A program made the translations under genes and the position numbers. The notes under the pieces are model-generated. The model searched no databases and was not told where the DNA came from. It saw only the letters and a list, made by a program, of their open reading frames with translations. This document shows positions 24,758 to 33,544 of a stretch of DNA of 64,000 nt, piece after piece (position 1 is the first letter of the stretch; each line of letters begins with the position of its first letter). Source of the DNA: JABMQB01 sp964575025 (GTDB lineage Bacteria; Bacteroidota; Bacteroidia; Bacteroidales; Prolixibacteraceae); the NCBI GenBank assembly GCA_964575025.1, contig CAZNPV010000001.1, positions 124,001-188,000 of the forward strand, written 5' to 3'.

Positions 24758-27025
24758 TTATTCCATCTGCATGTTATTTCCTTCCGTATTATAAAGGTTC
24801 ATGATTTTTTCACAGAGCAGGCTGGCTATAACAGCAGACAGTCTTTTAAGGAACAGGTCCACCCCTGAATAACATACAACAGGAAATATCCATTCAAGCA
24901 GCGCCATGTAATAGGGGATAATCCGGGGATCTCCACCGGTTGCTGAGATAGCGTATTTTCTCATTTTCAGCGTTAGAAAGATGTTTTTATTCATGCGGGC
25001 AGGTTCTGTTCCGGTCCAGGCTGTCTCCGGTAAATGATCCAGCGCGTCCAGGTCATAAAATTCCGATACGAAATGAACCATTTCCTGAAATTCTGTATCG
25101 TTCCTCACAGGGGCATGTTCAATCATGAAAATAGCTTCCAGACGGGCGAAGTCTGAAATAATCGACCGGGGTTTTGTTTCGGAGAAGTCGATCAGGTAGA
25201 CGTTCATATCCTCATCAAGCAATATATTTTGCATATTCAGATCCCCGTGGCATATGGATGTATAATAATCCATTGATTCATGGATTCTGTGGTTGTATTC
25301 ATATTTCAGAAACCAATAGGGATTGATTCTTTTTTTTCCGGTTCCATCCAGGGAAATAGTTTTTTCATCGGCAGAAAGGGACAAAACCTCTTCGGCTGTT
25401 TCACAAAGCAGTGAAAAGAAGGTAAGACACGGATTATGGCTTCTGAAGGGGTAGATTATTTCTTTGACCGGCTGTCCGTACCAGGGGTTCAGAATTTGAA
25501 GGAATATTTTATCAAAAAGAGGTTCCAGTTTTTCCACCGGCCAGGAAATAAAATAGTGGGTCAGCCACTTTAAACGGCTTTGTTCTCCCCCGATGCCCAC
25601 AAAATTATAACGGAGAGCTCCGGTATTGCAGAAAAAGGCGGTTCCAAGCACCATGGCGCTGTTGTTCATGATATAGGGAAGGGAGTGCTCGCGGCAGTTC
25701 TTTGCTTCCCGGGCGATCATTTCACGAGAGGCTATTTTTAATACCGTGGGCCTTAACCTCCGGCCTTTATAGTCATACGATTCTACCTGGAAGGTCTGAG
25801 CGGAATATCCGCCGTGCAAGGGCCGGATCACCACCCTGGCTGAATCGGTATACAGTCGTCTTGTAAGATAGCATTTGTAGGGTTCGAAAACCACATTTTC
25901 AGGGATTTCAACCTTGATCCGGAACGTCTCAGCATCCTTCTGTTCAGCAGGATTAAAAACCCAGACCGCTGGATTTTCAGCCGGTGCCAACTGGTCCGGC
26001 ACCCCGATGCGTTCAATGCGATGGATGGTTAACGCACGATTGGTAAAGTCAAGAAACGGCTCATCGGGCTGCAATTCCGGGATTTGATTTAAAAAGAACC
26101 TGATTCCCGGGAATGGTTGTTTGTTCTCTGTCTCTTCCCGGAAGGGAGAGATGGGGCCCCGGTTTAATTCAGGGAAGAGAGCGGGCTTTTCTTCTCCGGT
26201 GGCATATAAAACATAAATGGAGGGGGTGGAAGGATGAAAATCGGCAATCACCAGGATCCCGGGTTTGTTGCTTTTCTCATTTTCCTGAATCTGATCCACA
26301 TCCGTAAGCAATTGTCCCAGGGTAGTTTGTTCCGGAGAGGTCATGCGGATCCTTTTTGAAGGATTGCTGCTAAAGGAGTATGCCCGGGAGACGAATATTC
26401 CTCCAGCCATGGGATCGTTGACTACCCTGAATTCAGGAGATCTTTGCCTGTCGAAAGGGATAAACCCGGAACACTTTCCCAGGGTAACAAACAAGCCTCT
26501 CTCGTTTTCATCTTCAGCCAGGCTTTCCGCAGGGGAACCGGTTCCGGCAGCTACGACCAGTTCGTTGTATCCGGCGAGGCATTTTTTTTGCCAGAAGTAC
26601 GCTACTGGATTGACCGGCTCCGTTTGATCCATCTGATAGGTATGGCCTCCGAGTTGTATTTCTGAATTTGTACTTGCTTTTTGTTTCAGCCGGAGCAGTT
26701 CAAAGCGGGCTTTTTCAGCATCTTTATAAATGGATAACAGGGTATGCAACCCTGCCATTTCAAGGACCTGAAACACTTCCGCGGGGAGGCTGGATAATGC
26801 CAGGCGGCCTCCCCTGGATCCCAACACTTTGGATGCCGTTAGCAGGATACGGATTCCACTGCTTGATAGATAGTTGCAACGGGAAAAGTCGATGATCAAA
26901 AATTCTTCCTTATCCAGTACAGGTTGCAGCTTTTCCTGAAAAAGTTCACTGGTGAGAGTATCCAGGCGCCCTTCCGGGGTCACACAGGGAATAGATTCAT
27001 ACCGGTCAATGGTAACAGTAAACAT
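24758..27025 (-). CDS. STAS domain / unknown middle domain / APH-like kinase fusion
   Basis: This 755-residue protein joins three parts. Residues 1-110 are a STAS domain with LSSSGIR at 53-59. Residues about 115-375 form a domain that parallels the C-terminal domain of the STAS protein at 3186-4436 (GLFVTLGKCSGFIPFD, NPSKRIRM, ILVIADF, IERIGVPD). Residues about 390-750 are a phosphotransferase or kinase-like domain: glycine-rich LHGGYSAQTF (403-412), candidate lysine in VLKIAS (430), catalytic HGDLNMQN (593-600) and metal-binding IDFSE (612-616). All key residues look intact. The gene lies 37 bp upstream of prsW. It could phosphorylate a STAS partner or a small molecule. I know of no characterised protein with this order. 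Confidence 0.85.
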   Translation of the reverse strand: MFTVTIDRYESIPCVTPEGRLDTLTSELFQEKLQPVLDKEEFLIIDFSRCNYLSSSGIRILLTASKVLGSRGGRLALSSLPAEVFQVLEMAGLHTLLSIYKDAEKARFELLRLKQKASTNSEIQLGGHTYQMDQTEPVNPVAYFWQKKCLAGYNELVVAAGTGSPAESLAEDENERGLFVTLGKCSGFIPFDRQRSPEFRVVNDPMAGGIFVSRAYSFSSNPSKRIRMTSPEQTTLGQLLTDVDQIQENEKSNKPGILVIADFHPSTPSIYVLYATGEEKPALFPELNRGPISPFREETENKQPFPGIRFFLNQIPELQPDEPFLDFTNRALTIHRIERIGVPDQLAPAENPAVWVFNPAEQKDAETFRIKVEIPENVVFEPYKCYLTRRLYTDSARVVIRPLHGGYSAQTFQVESYDYKGRRLRPTVLKIASREMIAREAKNCREHSLPYIMNNSAMVLGTAFFCNTGALRYNFVGIGGEQSRLKWLTHYFISWPVEKLEPLFDKIFLQILNPWYGQPVKEIIYPFRSHNPCLTFFSLLCETAEEVLSLSADEKTISLDGTGKKRINPYWFLKYEYNHRIHESMDYYTSICHGDLNMQNILLDEDMNVYLIDFSETKPRSIISDFARLEAIFMIEHAPVRNDTEFQEMVHFVSEFYDLDALDHLPETAWTGTEPARMNKNIFLTLKMRKYAISATGGDPRIIPYYMALLEWIFPVVCYSGVDLFLKRLSAVIASLLCEKIMNLYNTEGNNMQME

Positions 27026-27125
27026 AACCGTGATAATTTAGTCCTGAAAGGTAAATAAAAAACCGGAGAATCTGAAGAGGCCGGAATTCAGTTTGTATGA
27101 GAAAAAGACGGAAGTCCGGAGACGG

Positions 27126-27225
27126 NNNNNNNNNNNNNNNNNNNNNNNNNNNNNNNNNNNNNNNNNNNNNNNNNNNNNNNNNNNNNNNNNNNNNNNNNNN
27201 NNNNNNNNNNNNNNNNNNNNNNNNN
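27126..27225. other. Assembly gap of 100 N
   Basis: Exactly 100 N, the conventional placeholder for a scaffold gap of unknown length. The left edge reads agacggaagtccggagacgg and the right edge agacgggagtccgaaag, so the missing part is probably a short tandem repeat. Genes on either side may not be as close as drawn. Confidence 0.98.
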
Positions 27226-27260
27226 AGACGGGAGTCCGAAAGAAAAATATTTCGGACTTC

Positions 27261-27357
27261 GGACGAAAAGTCTCATACATTATTGTATTGGGTTTCATAA
27301 TCCTTGGATTAAATTAAATACCACCTTTTTTGATGGTGGATTCTTTAATTTTCCAGG
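27261..27357. repeat. Dispersed element, copy A
   Basis: About 97 bp that align with 38892-38996. Shared words include gacgaaaa, gtattgg, ggattaaat/gggttaaat and the nearly identical block ccaccttNtttgatggtggattcttta. Copy A overlaps the last codons of the minus-strand gene ending at 27345. Confidence 0.75.
27321..27339 (-). terminator. Weak hairpin within dispersed element A
   Basis: A 5-bp stem (CCACC/GGTGG) with a 9-base loop lies 6 bp past the stop at 27345, followed on the minus strand by TATTTAATTT. It could end transcription of the double binding protein gene. The same hairpin follows the RraA-like gene in copy B. Confidence 0.4.
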
Positions 27358-28805
27358 ATTATTAATTTTGGGAACCATTTTAATTCAATAGCTGTGTAGG
27401 TGCCATCACTTTTCATAGCCTCCAGTGTTTCCTGCCATTTGGCGACAACCGAACCCGGCGTGTTTTTTGAAAAAGCGATGTAAAAATCAGAGGACATGAG
27501 TTCAAAGGCTGGAGTTACATCCTCATAGGTATGCTCCATTTCTGTCAGGATAGTTGGGAATGTTAATTCAGAACATACAAAAGCCTCAATTTGCCCGTTC
27601 AGCAGTTTTTTTGTCAGAATACCCGGATCCTCATCGGGTACCAGGTTGGTAAATCCTTGTTCTTCGAGGTATTGAGTGGAAAACCATGATTCTACCGTAC
27701 CAATGGATGCCAGTTTTTTTGCATCCTCAAGAGAAGTCAGTGTGATACCTGAGCCGGCACGGGTAAAAATCCAGGTGGCATTGGTCCCAATCGGCCCCAC
27801 CCACTGAAAAAGGTCTTCACGGATCTCTGTTCTGTCCATTGTATAGAGACAGAAATTGGGATTATTCAAAGCAAGCTGGTAGCCGTTGCTCCACGAAGAA
27901 AGCCGGATCGGATCGTACCCGTTGTTTCTTTGCATGATCTCTTTGACGATATCCGTCCCATACCCGGTTATTTCCCCTTTCTCATTCCTGAACGTAAGTG
28001 GTGGATACGATTCAGTATAGATCTGAAAAATATCGGGATAATCCGAAGTGTGCAGAAATTCCTGTGTCAACTGTTTTAAAACCCCGTTTTTTTTGCATTC
28101 GTTGATGGCGTCCTGGAAATCGGAAACAACCGCATCGGTGATGCTTTTGTTAAAGGCAAAATAAAGAAGTTCGGTTTTGATGGTCAGTTGAGGTATTACA
28201 CTATATACCGATTCTCCCATCGCTTTCAGTGCCTGTTCCGTAGTAAATTTGTCGGAAGGGAAGAGGTCAATTTCGCCGTTCAGAAGTTTTGTAAAAGCAT
28301 CCGCAAGATCCGAACACGGAACCAGGTTTGTAAATCCTTGCTCTTCCAGGAATTCTGTCATGGCATAATCAGCAATGACACCGATCTTGCCTGCATCTTT
28401 AGCATCTTCCAATGTTCCCAGGGGAACCGGATTGACCGATGCAGCATAAAAAATCCAGTCAAGGGAAGCAAAAGGACCTGCCCATTTGAACAGATCTCTG
28501 CGTGTGGAATTTAAGGTGGTTGAAAAAAGTACTGCATTATCTGTTTGGAGTGCTTCATTGTATCCTTGTTCCCAGGGTAAAAATTCAATGTTGCATTCTA
28601 TCTGTAACTGACGGCATACTTCCCTGAGAAGTTCGGGTGCCAGCCCTGTGACTTCCGAATTTTCCGTATAATTGAAAGGGTTGTATTCTTCTGAAATAAA
28701 CCTTAACTGTGGCTGATTCTTATGGATGTCCTCTTTTTCACAAGAGGTAAACTGAAACAGCAAAAGGATAGCAATAAAATAAAATGAAGTTCTCCAATAA
28801 CTCAT
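27345..28805 (-). CDS. Lipoprotein with two tandem family-3 solute-binding domains
   Basis: The preferred start is the ATG at 28805, which places a lipobox FTSC at residue 22; the reading from 28877 adds 24 residues without a signal. The 486-residue product has two SBP_bac_3 domains, about 35-250 and 255-475. Paired landmarks show the duplication: LPWEQGYNEAL and LSSWSNGYQLAL, RRDLFKWAGP and REDLFQWVGP, and two copies of LEEQGFTNLVP. No transmembrane, kinase or cyclase domain follows and no permease is nearby. It repeats the double-binding-domain theme of region A in an unrelated family. Amino-acid binding is typical for the family; the role here is open. Confidence 0.87.
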   Translation of the reverse strand: MSYWRTSFYFIAILLLFQFTSCEKEDIHKNQPQLRFISEEYNPFNYTENSEVTGLAPELLREVCRQLQIECNIEFLPWEQGYNEALQTDNAVLFSTTLNSTRRDLFKWAGPFASLDWIFYAASVNPVPLGTLEDAKDAGKIGVIADYAMTEFLEEQGFTNLVPCSDLADAFTKLLNGEIDLFPSDKFTTEQALKAMGESVYSVIPQLTIKTELLYFAFNKSITDAVVSDFQDAINECKKNGVLKQLTQEFLHTSDYPDIFQIYTESYPPLTFRNEKGEITGYGTDIVKEIMQRNNGYDPIRLSSWSNGYQLALNNPNFCLYTMDRTEIREDLFQWVGPIGTNATWIFTRAGSGITLTSLEDAKKLASIGTVESWFSTQYLEEQGFTNLVPDEDPGILTKKLLNGQIEAFVCSELTFPTILTEMEHTYEDVTPAFELMSSDFYIAFSKNTPGSVVAKWQETLEAMKSDGTYTAIELKWFPKLIILEN

Positions 28806-28870
28806 AATCAATCTTTTTTGTTTTTTTACAGGCTGTAAAACTATCATTTTTCCCGGAAAACCAGAAATAA

Positions 28871-28954
28871 GAATCAAGAATCAAGAGCCAGGAGCCAGGA
28901 ACCAGGACCCAGGAGCAACTGACAACTGACAACTGACAACTGACAACTGACAAC
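28871..28954. repeat. Low-complexity array (gaatcaa, ccaggagc, caactga units)
   Basis: Two gaatcaa units at 28871-28884 are followed by ccagga-type units, then five perfect 7-bp caactga units (28916-28950) and a partial sixth. This type of simple intergenic array recurs in many bacterial genomes. It sits between divergent genes and has no spacers, so it is not CRISPR. Confidence 0.9.
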
Positions 28955-29021
28955 CACCACCCAGAATCACCGCACGGCTCATAATAAATCCCTTATGATC
29001 AGAAGCTGTGAAAAAGTTTTA

Positions 29022-29029
29022 TAAATTTG
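29022..29029 (+). promoter_or_regulatory. Candidate Bacteroidota -7 box for the sulfatase gene
   Basis: TAAATTTG matches TAnnTTTG and ends 23 bases before the ATG at 29053. No good TTTG box is found 19-20 bases upstream. Confidence 0.35.
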
Positions 29030-29052
29030 TATAAACCTAAAAAACCTGGCTT

Positions 29053-30513
29053 ATGAAAACGGTATCTTTTTTTATTGCAGCGGTTCTGTGTGTTTTGCTG
29101 GTTTCCTGCACTTCTGATTCAAATAAAGAGGCTTTAACGAGGCCCAATATTGTTCTTATTTTTATGGATGATCAGGGATACGGCGATGTAGGTTGTTATG
29201 GTGCCACCGGCTATCAGACTCCGCATCTGGACCAGCTGGCGGGTGAAGGCATGCGTTTCACGAATTTTTATTCGGCGCAACCGGTGTGTAGTGCCTCGCG
29301 GGCGGGATTAATGACTGGGTGCTACCCCAACCGGATCGGTTTTTCCGGCGCGCTGTTCCCGTATCACCGGATTGGGATAAATTCCGGTGAGTTGACCCTG
29401 GCCGAGATGCTGAAAGAACAGGGATATGCCACAGCAGCTTTTGGCAAATGGCACCTGGGCCACCATAAAGAATTTTTGCCCCTGCAGCATGGTTTTGATG
29501 AGTACCTCGGTATTCCTTACTCAAACGATATGTGGCCTCTTGACGACCTCGGACAACCCTTTACCCGCAACCAGGGACGTGCCGCTTATCCGGATCTGCC
29601 CCTGATTGAAGGAAACGAAACCATTGAGGAAATTACTTCCCTTGAAGAGCAGGATAAACTAACTACGTTATATACCGAAAGGGCGGTTGATTTTATTAAC
29701 CGCAATGCAGAAAATCCGTTTTTTTTGTATGTTCCGCACACGATGCCTCACGTTCCGCTGGGGGTGTCCGATAAATTCAGGGGGAAAAGCGAACAGGGGA
29801 AATACGGCGATGTGATGATGGAAATTGACTGGTCGGTGGGACAGATTCTAAAGGCTTTGAAAGAGAACGGGATTGATGATAACACCATAATGATCTTTAC
29901 TACCGATAACGGACCCTGGCTGAATTACGGGAACCATGCCGGCTCGGCAGGTGGCTTACGCGAAGGGAAAACCACCAGTTGGGAAGGTGGCCAGCGGGTG
30001 CCCTTTATTATCAAATGGGCCGGGCATATCAGGGAAGGTGTGGTATGCAATAAACTGGCCTGTGCCATCGACCTGCTCCCTACACTGGCCGAAATTACCG
30101 GTGGCAACCTTTCAGAAAATGAAATTGACGGGGTGAGCATTACAGAATTGCTGAAAGGGAACTTTAATGCCGAACCCAGAAAAGAACTTCTCTATTACTA
30201 CGGAACAAACAATCTGAATGCCGTGAGGAAAGGAAACTGGAAACTGGTGTTGCCCCATACATGGGATTCATACAACATGCCCCCCGGAATGGACGGGACA
30301 GGAGGGCCGCGTAAACGAATGAAGGTGGAAGAACCGGAACTCTACAACATGATGCGTGACCCCGGCGAACAGTACAACATAATCGAACAACATCCTGAAA
30401 TAGCTGAAGAACTGATGAAAATTGCTGAAAAAGCCCGGGCCGAGCTGGGAGACCTGAATGTGGGGCTCGAAAAAGGGAGCGGCAACCGCGAAATCGGAAA
30501 ATTGGATGATTAA
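29053..30513 (+). CDS. Sulfatase (S1 family), lipoprotein
   Basis: This 486-residue sulfatase has a lipoprotein signal (VSC, Cys19) and the formylglycine motif CSASR at 79-83, so it is of the Cys type that needs an anaerobic maturase. Metal ligands appear as MDDQGYGD (38-45) and TTDNGPW further on, with a substrate-binding FGKWHLGHH segment. Typical S1 members hydrolyse sulfate esters of glycans. The gene stands alone, 157 bp before a DASS symporter, with no glycan-utilisation genes and no maturase in the window. The C-terminus has the usual arylsulfatase ending (PGEQYNI near 445). Substrate unknown. Confidence 0.93.
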   Translation: MKTVSFFIAAVLCVLLVSCTSDSNKEALTRPNIVLIFMDDQGYGDVGCYGATGYQTPHLDQLAGEGMRFTNFYSAQPVCSASRAGLMTGCYPNRIGFSGALFPYHRIGINSGELTLAEMLKEQGYATAAFGKWHLGHHKEFLPLQHGFDEYLGIPYSNDMWPLDDLGQPFTRNQGRAAYPDLPLIEGNETIEEITSLEEQDKLTTLYTERAVDFINRNAENPFFLYVPHTMPHVPLGVSDKFRGKSEQGKYGDVMMEIDWSVGQILKALKENGIDDNTIMIFTTDNGPWLNYGNHAGSAGGLREGKTTSWEGGQRVPFIIKWAGHIREGVVCNKLACAIDLLPTLAEITGGNLSENEIDGVSITELLKGNFNAEPRKELLYYYGTNNLNAVRKGNWKLVLPHTWDSYNMPPGMDGTGGPRKRMKVEEPELYNMMRDPGEQYNIIEQHPEIAEELMKIAEKARAELGDLNVGLEKGSGNREIGKLDD

Positions 30514-30670
30514 AAGGTAGCTTTTCTGCTTCTCCTCAGAAGGTGACTTTCTGAACAGACCGTACACAGAAAAAATTTCCTCATTTATAAAATAAAGGGT
30601 TCCTTTGCCATTTTCCTGTTTGCTTCTTATATTCGGTTTTTTCTTTATGTGATACCTTAAGCTTTTTACA

Positions 30671-32203
30671 ATGTCAGGATCCTTTCGTAAAAAAACCACT
30701 GCAACGCAAAATATTGCCCTGGTAGTTGCCCCGGTTATCAGTCTGTTTATCATTTTTTTTGTTGATCTTGACCCGGAAAACAAACAGGTCACGTACACTT
30801 TAGCCATCGCCCTGTTAATGGCGATATGGTGGATTACAGAAGCCATTCCCCTGGCTGCAACCGCCCTTCTTCCGGTAGCTCTTTTTCCGCTGTTTGGTAT
30901 TGTGGATGGAAAGACGATCTCGGCCATGTATTTTAACCATCTGATTTTTTTGTTCATCGGAGGTTTTTTAATGGCGTTGGCTATGGAGCGATGGAACCTC
31001 CACCGGAGAATAGCCCTTAGGATACTGATCTGTTTCGGGATCAGCCCCGGGAGGATCCTGATGGGGTTTATGCTGGCCACATCGGTCCTTTCGATGTGGA
31101 TGTCCAATACAGCTACGGCCATGATGATGATTCCCATTGTCCTGTCGATTATATTAAAACTGGAGGAAACCATAGGCGTGACCCGGGTCAGAAGATATAC
31201 CATTGGCCTGCTGCTGGGAATTGCCTATTCAGCATCCATCGGAGGCATTGCCACCCTGGTAGGCACTCCTCCGAATCTTTCCTTTGCACGGATTATTGGC
31301 ATTATCTTCCCCAACGTGCCGGAAATAACTTTTGCCGACTGGCTTCTTTTTGCGTTGCCGGTAACTGTAATTATGTTTCTTGCAGCCTGGGTGTTGTTGT
31401 ATATAATGTATAAACCACGGGGAAAGTGGGAAAAACTAAGCCGGGAGGATTTCAGGTCAGAATACAACAACCTGGGGAACCCAAAACAGGAAGAAAAAAT
31501 TGTATTTATCCTTTTTATTATCCTGGCATTGCTATGGATTTTCAGGACAGGCTTTGAGGTTTCTTCGGTAAAAATCCCGGGCTGGTCGGCATTGTTTCAT
31601 TCTCCTGATTATATCAATGACGGAACCGTGGCGATTTTTATCGCTTCCATTCTATTTTTAATCCCTTCAAAAACCGAAAAAGGGAGGCGAATCATAGATT
31701 GGCATACGGCCGGGAGGATTCCGTGGCATATTGTCCTTCTTTTTGGCGGGGGATTTGCCCTGGCCAAAGGGTTTGTTGATTCCGGGTTATCGCTCTGGTT
31801 TGGGGAATCGTTATCCGGATTGTCATCTGTATCTCCGATCCTTCTGACCCTGATTGTTGTCGGTTTGATGTCGTTCCTTACGGAGCTTACCTCCAATACT
31901 GCCACCACAGAAATGATCCTGCCCATCATGGCCGGACTGGCTGTCAGCATACATATCAATCCCCTGTTGCTCATGATCCCGGCCACACTGGCCGGATCCC
32001 TGGCATTTATGCTGCCAGTGGCTACCCCTCCCAATGCCATTGTTTTCGGGACCAACCGCCTGGAGGTAAAAGATATGCTGCGCACCGGTTTTCTGTTAAA
32101 TACGATCGGAATCATTCTGGCTACCCTGCTGATGTATTTCTGGGGAACCGTGGTTTTTGATATCGATGTATCGCAATTCCCGGAATGGGCTGTGAGCATG
32201 TAA
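30671..32203 (+). CDS. Sodium/dicarboxylate symporter, DASS (SLC13) family
   Basis: This 510-residue protein has 11-12 hydrophobic segments and the two SNT-type motifs of the family: WMSNTATAMMMIP near 140 and ELTSNTATTEMILP near 405, which form the sodium and carboxylate sites. It also has the N-terminal WWITEAIPLAATALLP. Family members import succinate, malate, fumarate or sulfate with sodium. The gene is 27 bp upstream of trmJ, with a candidate start box in between, and follows the sulfatase on the same strand. Dicarboxylate is the likelier substrate; sulfate cannot be excluded given the sulfatase. Confidence 0.92.
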   Translation: MSGSFRKKTTATQNIALVVAPVISLFIIFFVDLDPENKQVTYTLAIALLMAIWWITEAIPLAATALLPVALFPLFGIVDGKTISAMYFNHLIFLFIGGFLMALAMERWNLHRRIALRILICFGISPGRILMGFMLATSVLSMWMSNTATAMMMIPIVLSIILKLEETIGVTRVRRYTIGLLLGIAYSASIGGIATLVGTPPNLSFARIIGIIFPNVPEITFADWLLFALPVTVIMFLAAWVLLYIMYKPRGKWEKLSREDFRSEYNNLGNPKQEEKIVFILFIILALLWIFRTGFEVSSVKIPGWSALFHSPDYINDGTVAIFIASILFLIPSKTEKGRRIIDWHTAGRIPWHIVLLFGGGFALAKGFVDSGLSLWFGESLSGLSSVSPILLTLIVVGLMSFLTELTSNTATTEMILPIMAGLAVSIHINPLLLMIPATLAGSLAFMLPVATPPNAIVFGTNRLEVKDMLRTGFLLNTIGIILATLLMYFWGTVVFDIDVSQFPEWAVSM

Positions 32204-32218
32204 TTCCTTCACCTTTTT

Positions 32219-32226
32219 TATTTTTG
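32219..32226 (+). promoter_or_regulatory. Candidate -7 box just before trmJ
   Basis: TATTTTTG matches TAnnTTTG, only four bases before the ATG at 32231. If used, the transcript would be almost leaderless. Chance occurrence in a T-rich spacer is possible. Confidence 0.25.
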
Positions 32227-32230
32227 TTGT

Positions 32231-32941
32231 ATGGAAGTACTTTTTATTCTGGTTGAACCGGCCGTGCCTGAAAACATCGGATCAGCAGCACGGGCACTCA
32301 AGACAATGGGATTTAATCAATTGCGTCTTGTTCACCCCGTAGATCCCCTCAGCGACCCGGCACGGTGGCTGGCACATGGCGCCACCGATATCCTTGAAAA
32401 TGCCGAAATATTCACATCCCTGAAAGATGCCCTCCATGATATCGACCTTATCATCGGCACATCAGCCAAAGCACGGAGTGTGAAAAATGAATCCCACCTC
32501 GTCTACTCACTCCCGGAAATCCTCAAAGCCAAAGGTGATGCCCTGAAGAAAACAGGGATTGTCTTTGGCAGGGAAGATTCAGGATTACGAAATGAAGAAC
32601 TCAGGATGTGTGACCTCATGAGTACGATCCCGTTAAAAACATCCTTCCCTTCGTTGAATCTTGCGCAGGCTGTTCTGGTTTATGCCTATGAACTTTCTGA
32701 ATTAACCGGATTGCCCCGGACATTAACCCCTGAAAAATCCGGCATCCGCTTTGGCCCATTAAAAGAAAAGGTTTCGGATATTCTTCTGGACCTGGGATTT
32801 GAAGAAAACTCAGCCATCTATCCACGCATCATGGAAAGGCTCATGCTCCTGAAAGAAGGAGATCTGCACCTTTTGCATTCGGTGTGCAATAAATTCAAAA
32901 AACAAAAAAATAATTCCGGACGGATGCAACACAAAGGATAA
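32231..32941 (+). CDS. trmJ: tRNA (cytidine/uridine-2'-O-)-methyltransferase TrmJ
   Basis: This 236-residue SPOUT methyltransferase starts with EPAVPENIGSAARALKTMG, the TrmJ hallmark, and has the knot motifs IVFGREDSGLRNEE (near 115) and IPLKTSFPSLNLAQAV (near 135). E. coli TrmJ is about 246 residues and 2'-O-methylates position 32 of several tRNAs. The C-terminal region (170-225) matches the dimerisation tail. The last codons overlap a CGGACGG/CCGTCCG inverted repeat (32917-32923 and 32943-32949) that may end transcription before the sigma gene. Confidence 0.92.
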   Translation: MEVLFILVEPAVPENIGSAARALKTMGFNQLRLVHPVDPLSDPARWLAHGATDILENAEIFTSLKDALHDIDLIIGTSAKARSVKNESHLVYSLPEILKAKGDALKKTGIVFGREDSGLRNEELRMCDLMSTIPLKTSFPSLNLAQAVLVYAYELSELTGLPRTLTPEKSGIRFGPLKEKVSDILLDLGFEENSAIYPRIMERLMLLKEGDLHLLHSVCNKFKKQKNNSGRMQHKG

Positions 32942-32972
32942 ACCGTCCGTCCTTAAATCAGAATAGAAAAAA

Positions 32973-33530
32973 TTGGAATCGCTTTATAAAAATATACATC
33001 AGGATATCATCGACCGGTGTAAAGACGGCGACAGAAAGGCTCAGTTTCAGGTCTATAAATTGTATTGTAAATCGATGTACAACGTAAGCCTGCGGATTGT
33101 AAGGGATGATACCGAAGCTGAAGATGTGATTCAGGAGGCATTTCTCAAAGCCTTTCAGAAGATAAACACGTACCGTGGTGAGGTAAGTTTCGGAGCCTGG
33201 CTGAAAAAAATTGTGGTAAATCGTTCTTTGGATGTTTTGAAAAAACGCAAAGTAATCTTCGAGGAAATTGATGAAAGGAAACACGATATGGAAGAATATC
33301 AAATGGATGCAAGGGAAGGAATCGATCCGGAGACCATTCGTAAAGCGATTAATAAGCTGCCGGATGGATACCGCGTAGTGCTTAGTCTTTACCTGATCGA
33401 AGGATATGACCATGAGGAGATAAGCCAGATCCTGGGAATCAGCAACTCCGCATCAAGAACCCAGTATATGAGAGCAAAAAATAAACTCAGAGACAGTTTG
33501 AAATCAAAAGAAGTATTTTCCTGTAACTGA
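32973..33530 (+). CDS. ECF-family sigma factor (second)
   Basis: This 185-residue ECF sigma factor starts at a TTG; an in-frame TAG nine bases upstream rules out a longer reading. Region 2 (about 15-85) includes AEDVIQEAFLKAFQKI and SFGAWLKKIVVNRSLD. Region 4 (about 125-180) includes YRVVLSLYLIEGYDHEEIS and SASRTQYMRAKNKLRD. It precedes a membrane anti-sigma candidate by 14 bp and an adhesin-like protein, forming a three-gene operon that ends at the strong terminator near 35237. This operon type is common in Bacteroidota; its signal is unknown. Confidence 0.9.
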   Translation: MESLYKNIHQDIIDRCKDGDRKAQFQVYKLYCKSMYNVSLRIVRDDTEAEDVIQEAFLKAFQKINTYRGEVSFGAWLKKIVVNRSLDVLKKRKVIFEEIDERKHDMEEYQMDAREGIDPETIRKAINKLPDGYRVVLSLYLIEGYDHEEISQILGISNSASRTQYMRAKNKLRDSLKSKEVFSCN

Positions 33531-33544
33531 TAAATAAAAGAAAT

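Larger units (their letters stand above)
27026..27344. other. Gene-free stretch containing the assembly gap
   Basis: The 319 bases between the STAS-kinase start and the double binding protein stop hold no supportable gene. They contain repeated agacgg/agtccg words on both sides of the 100-N gap, then the left copy of the dispersed element. Any reading frame across the N run is an artefact. Confidence 0.85.

Noticed and set aside
27038..27317. Four reading frames spanning the N run
   Set aside because: They are made of unknown residues across a 100-N placeholder and have no protein-like flanks.
28871..28954. Simple repeats as a CRISPR array or coding sequence
   Set aside because: Units are 7 bp without spacers; the frame rich in SVVSCQL is a known low-complexity artefact.
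30268..31203. 311-codon frame on the minus strand
   Set aside because: It overlaps the ends of two well-supported genes (sulfatase and DASS symporter) and lacks any family features.
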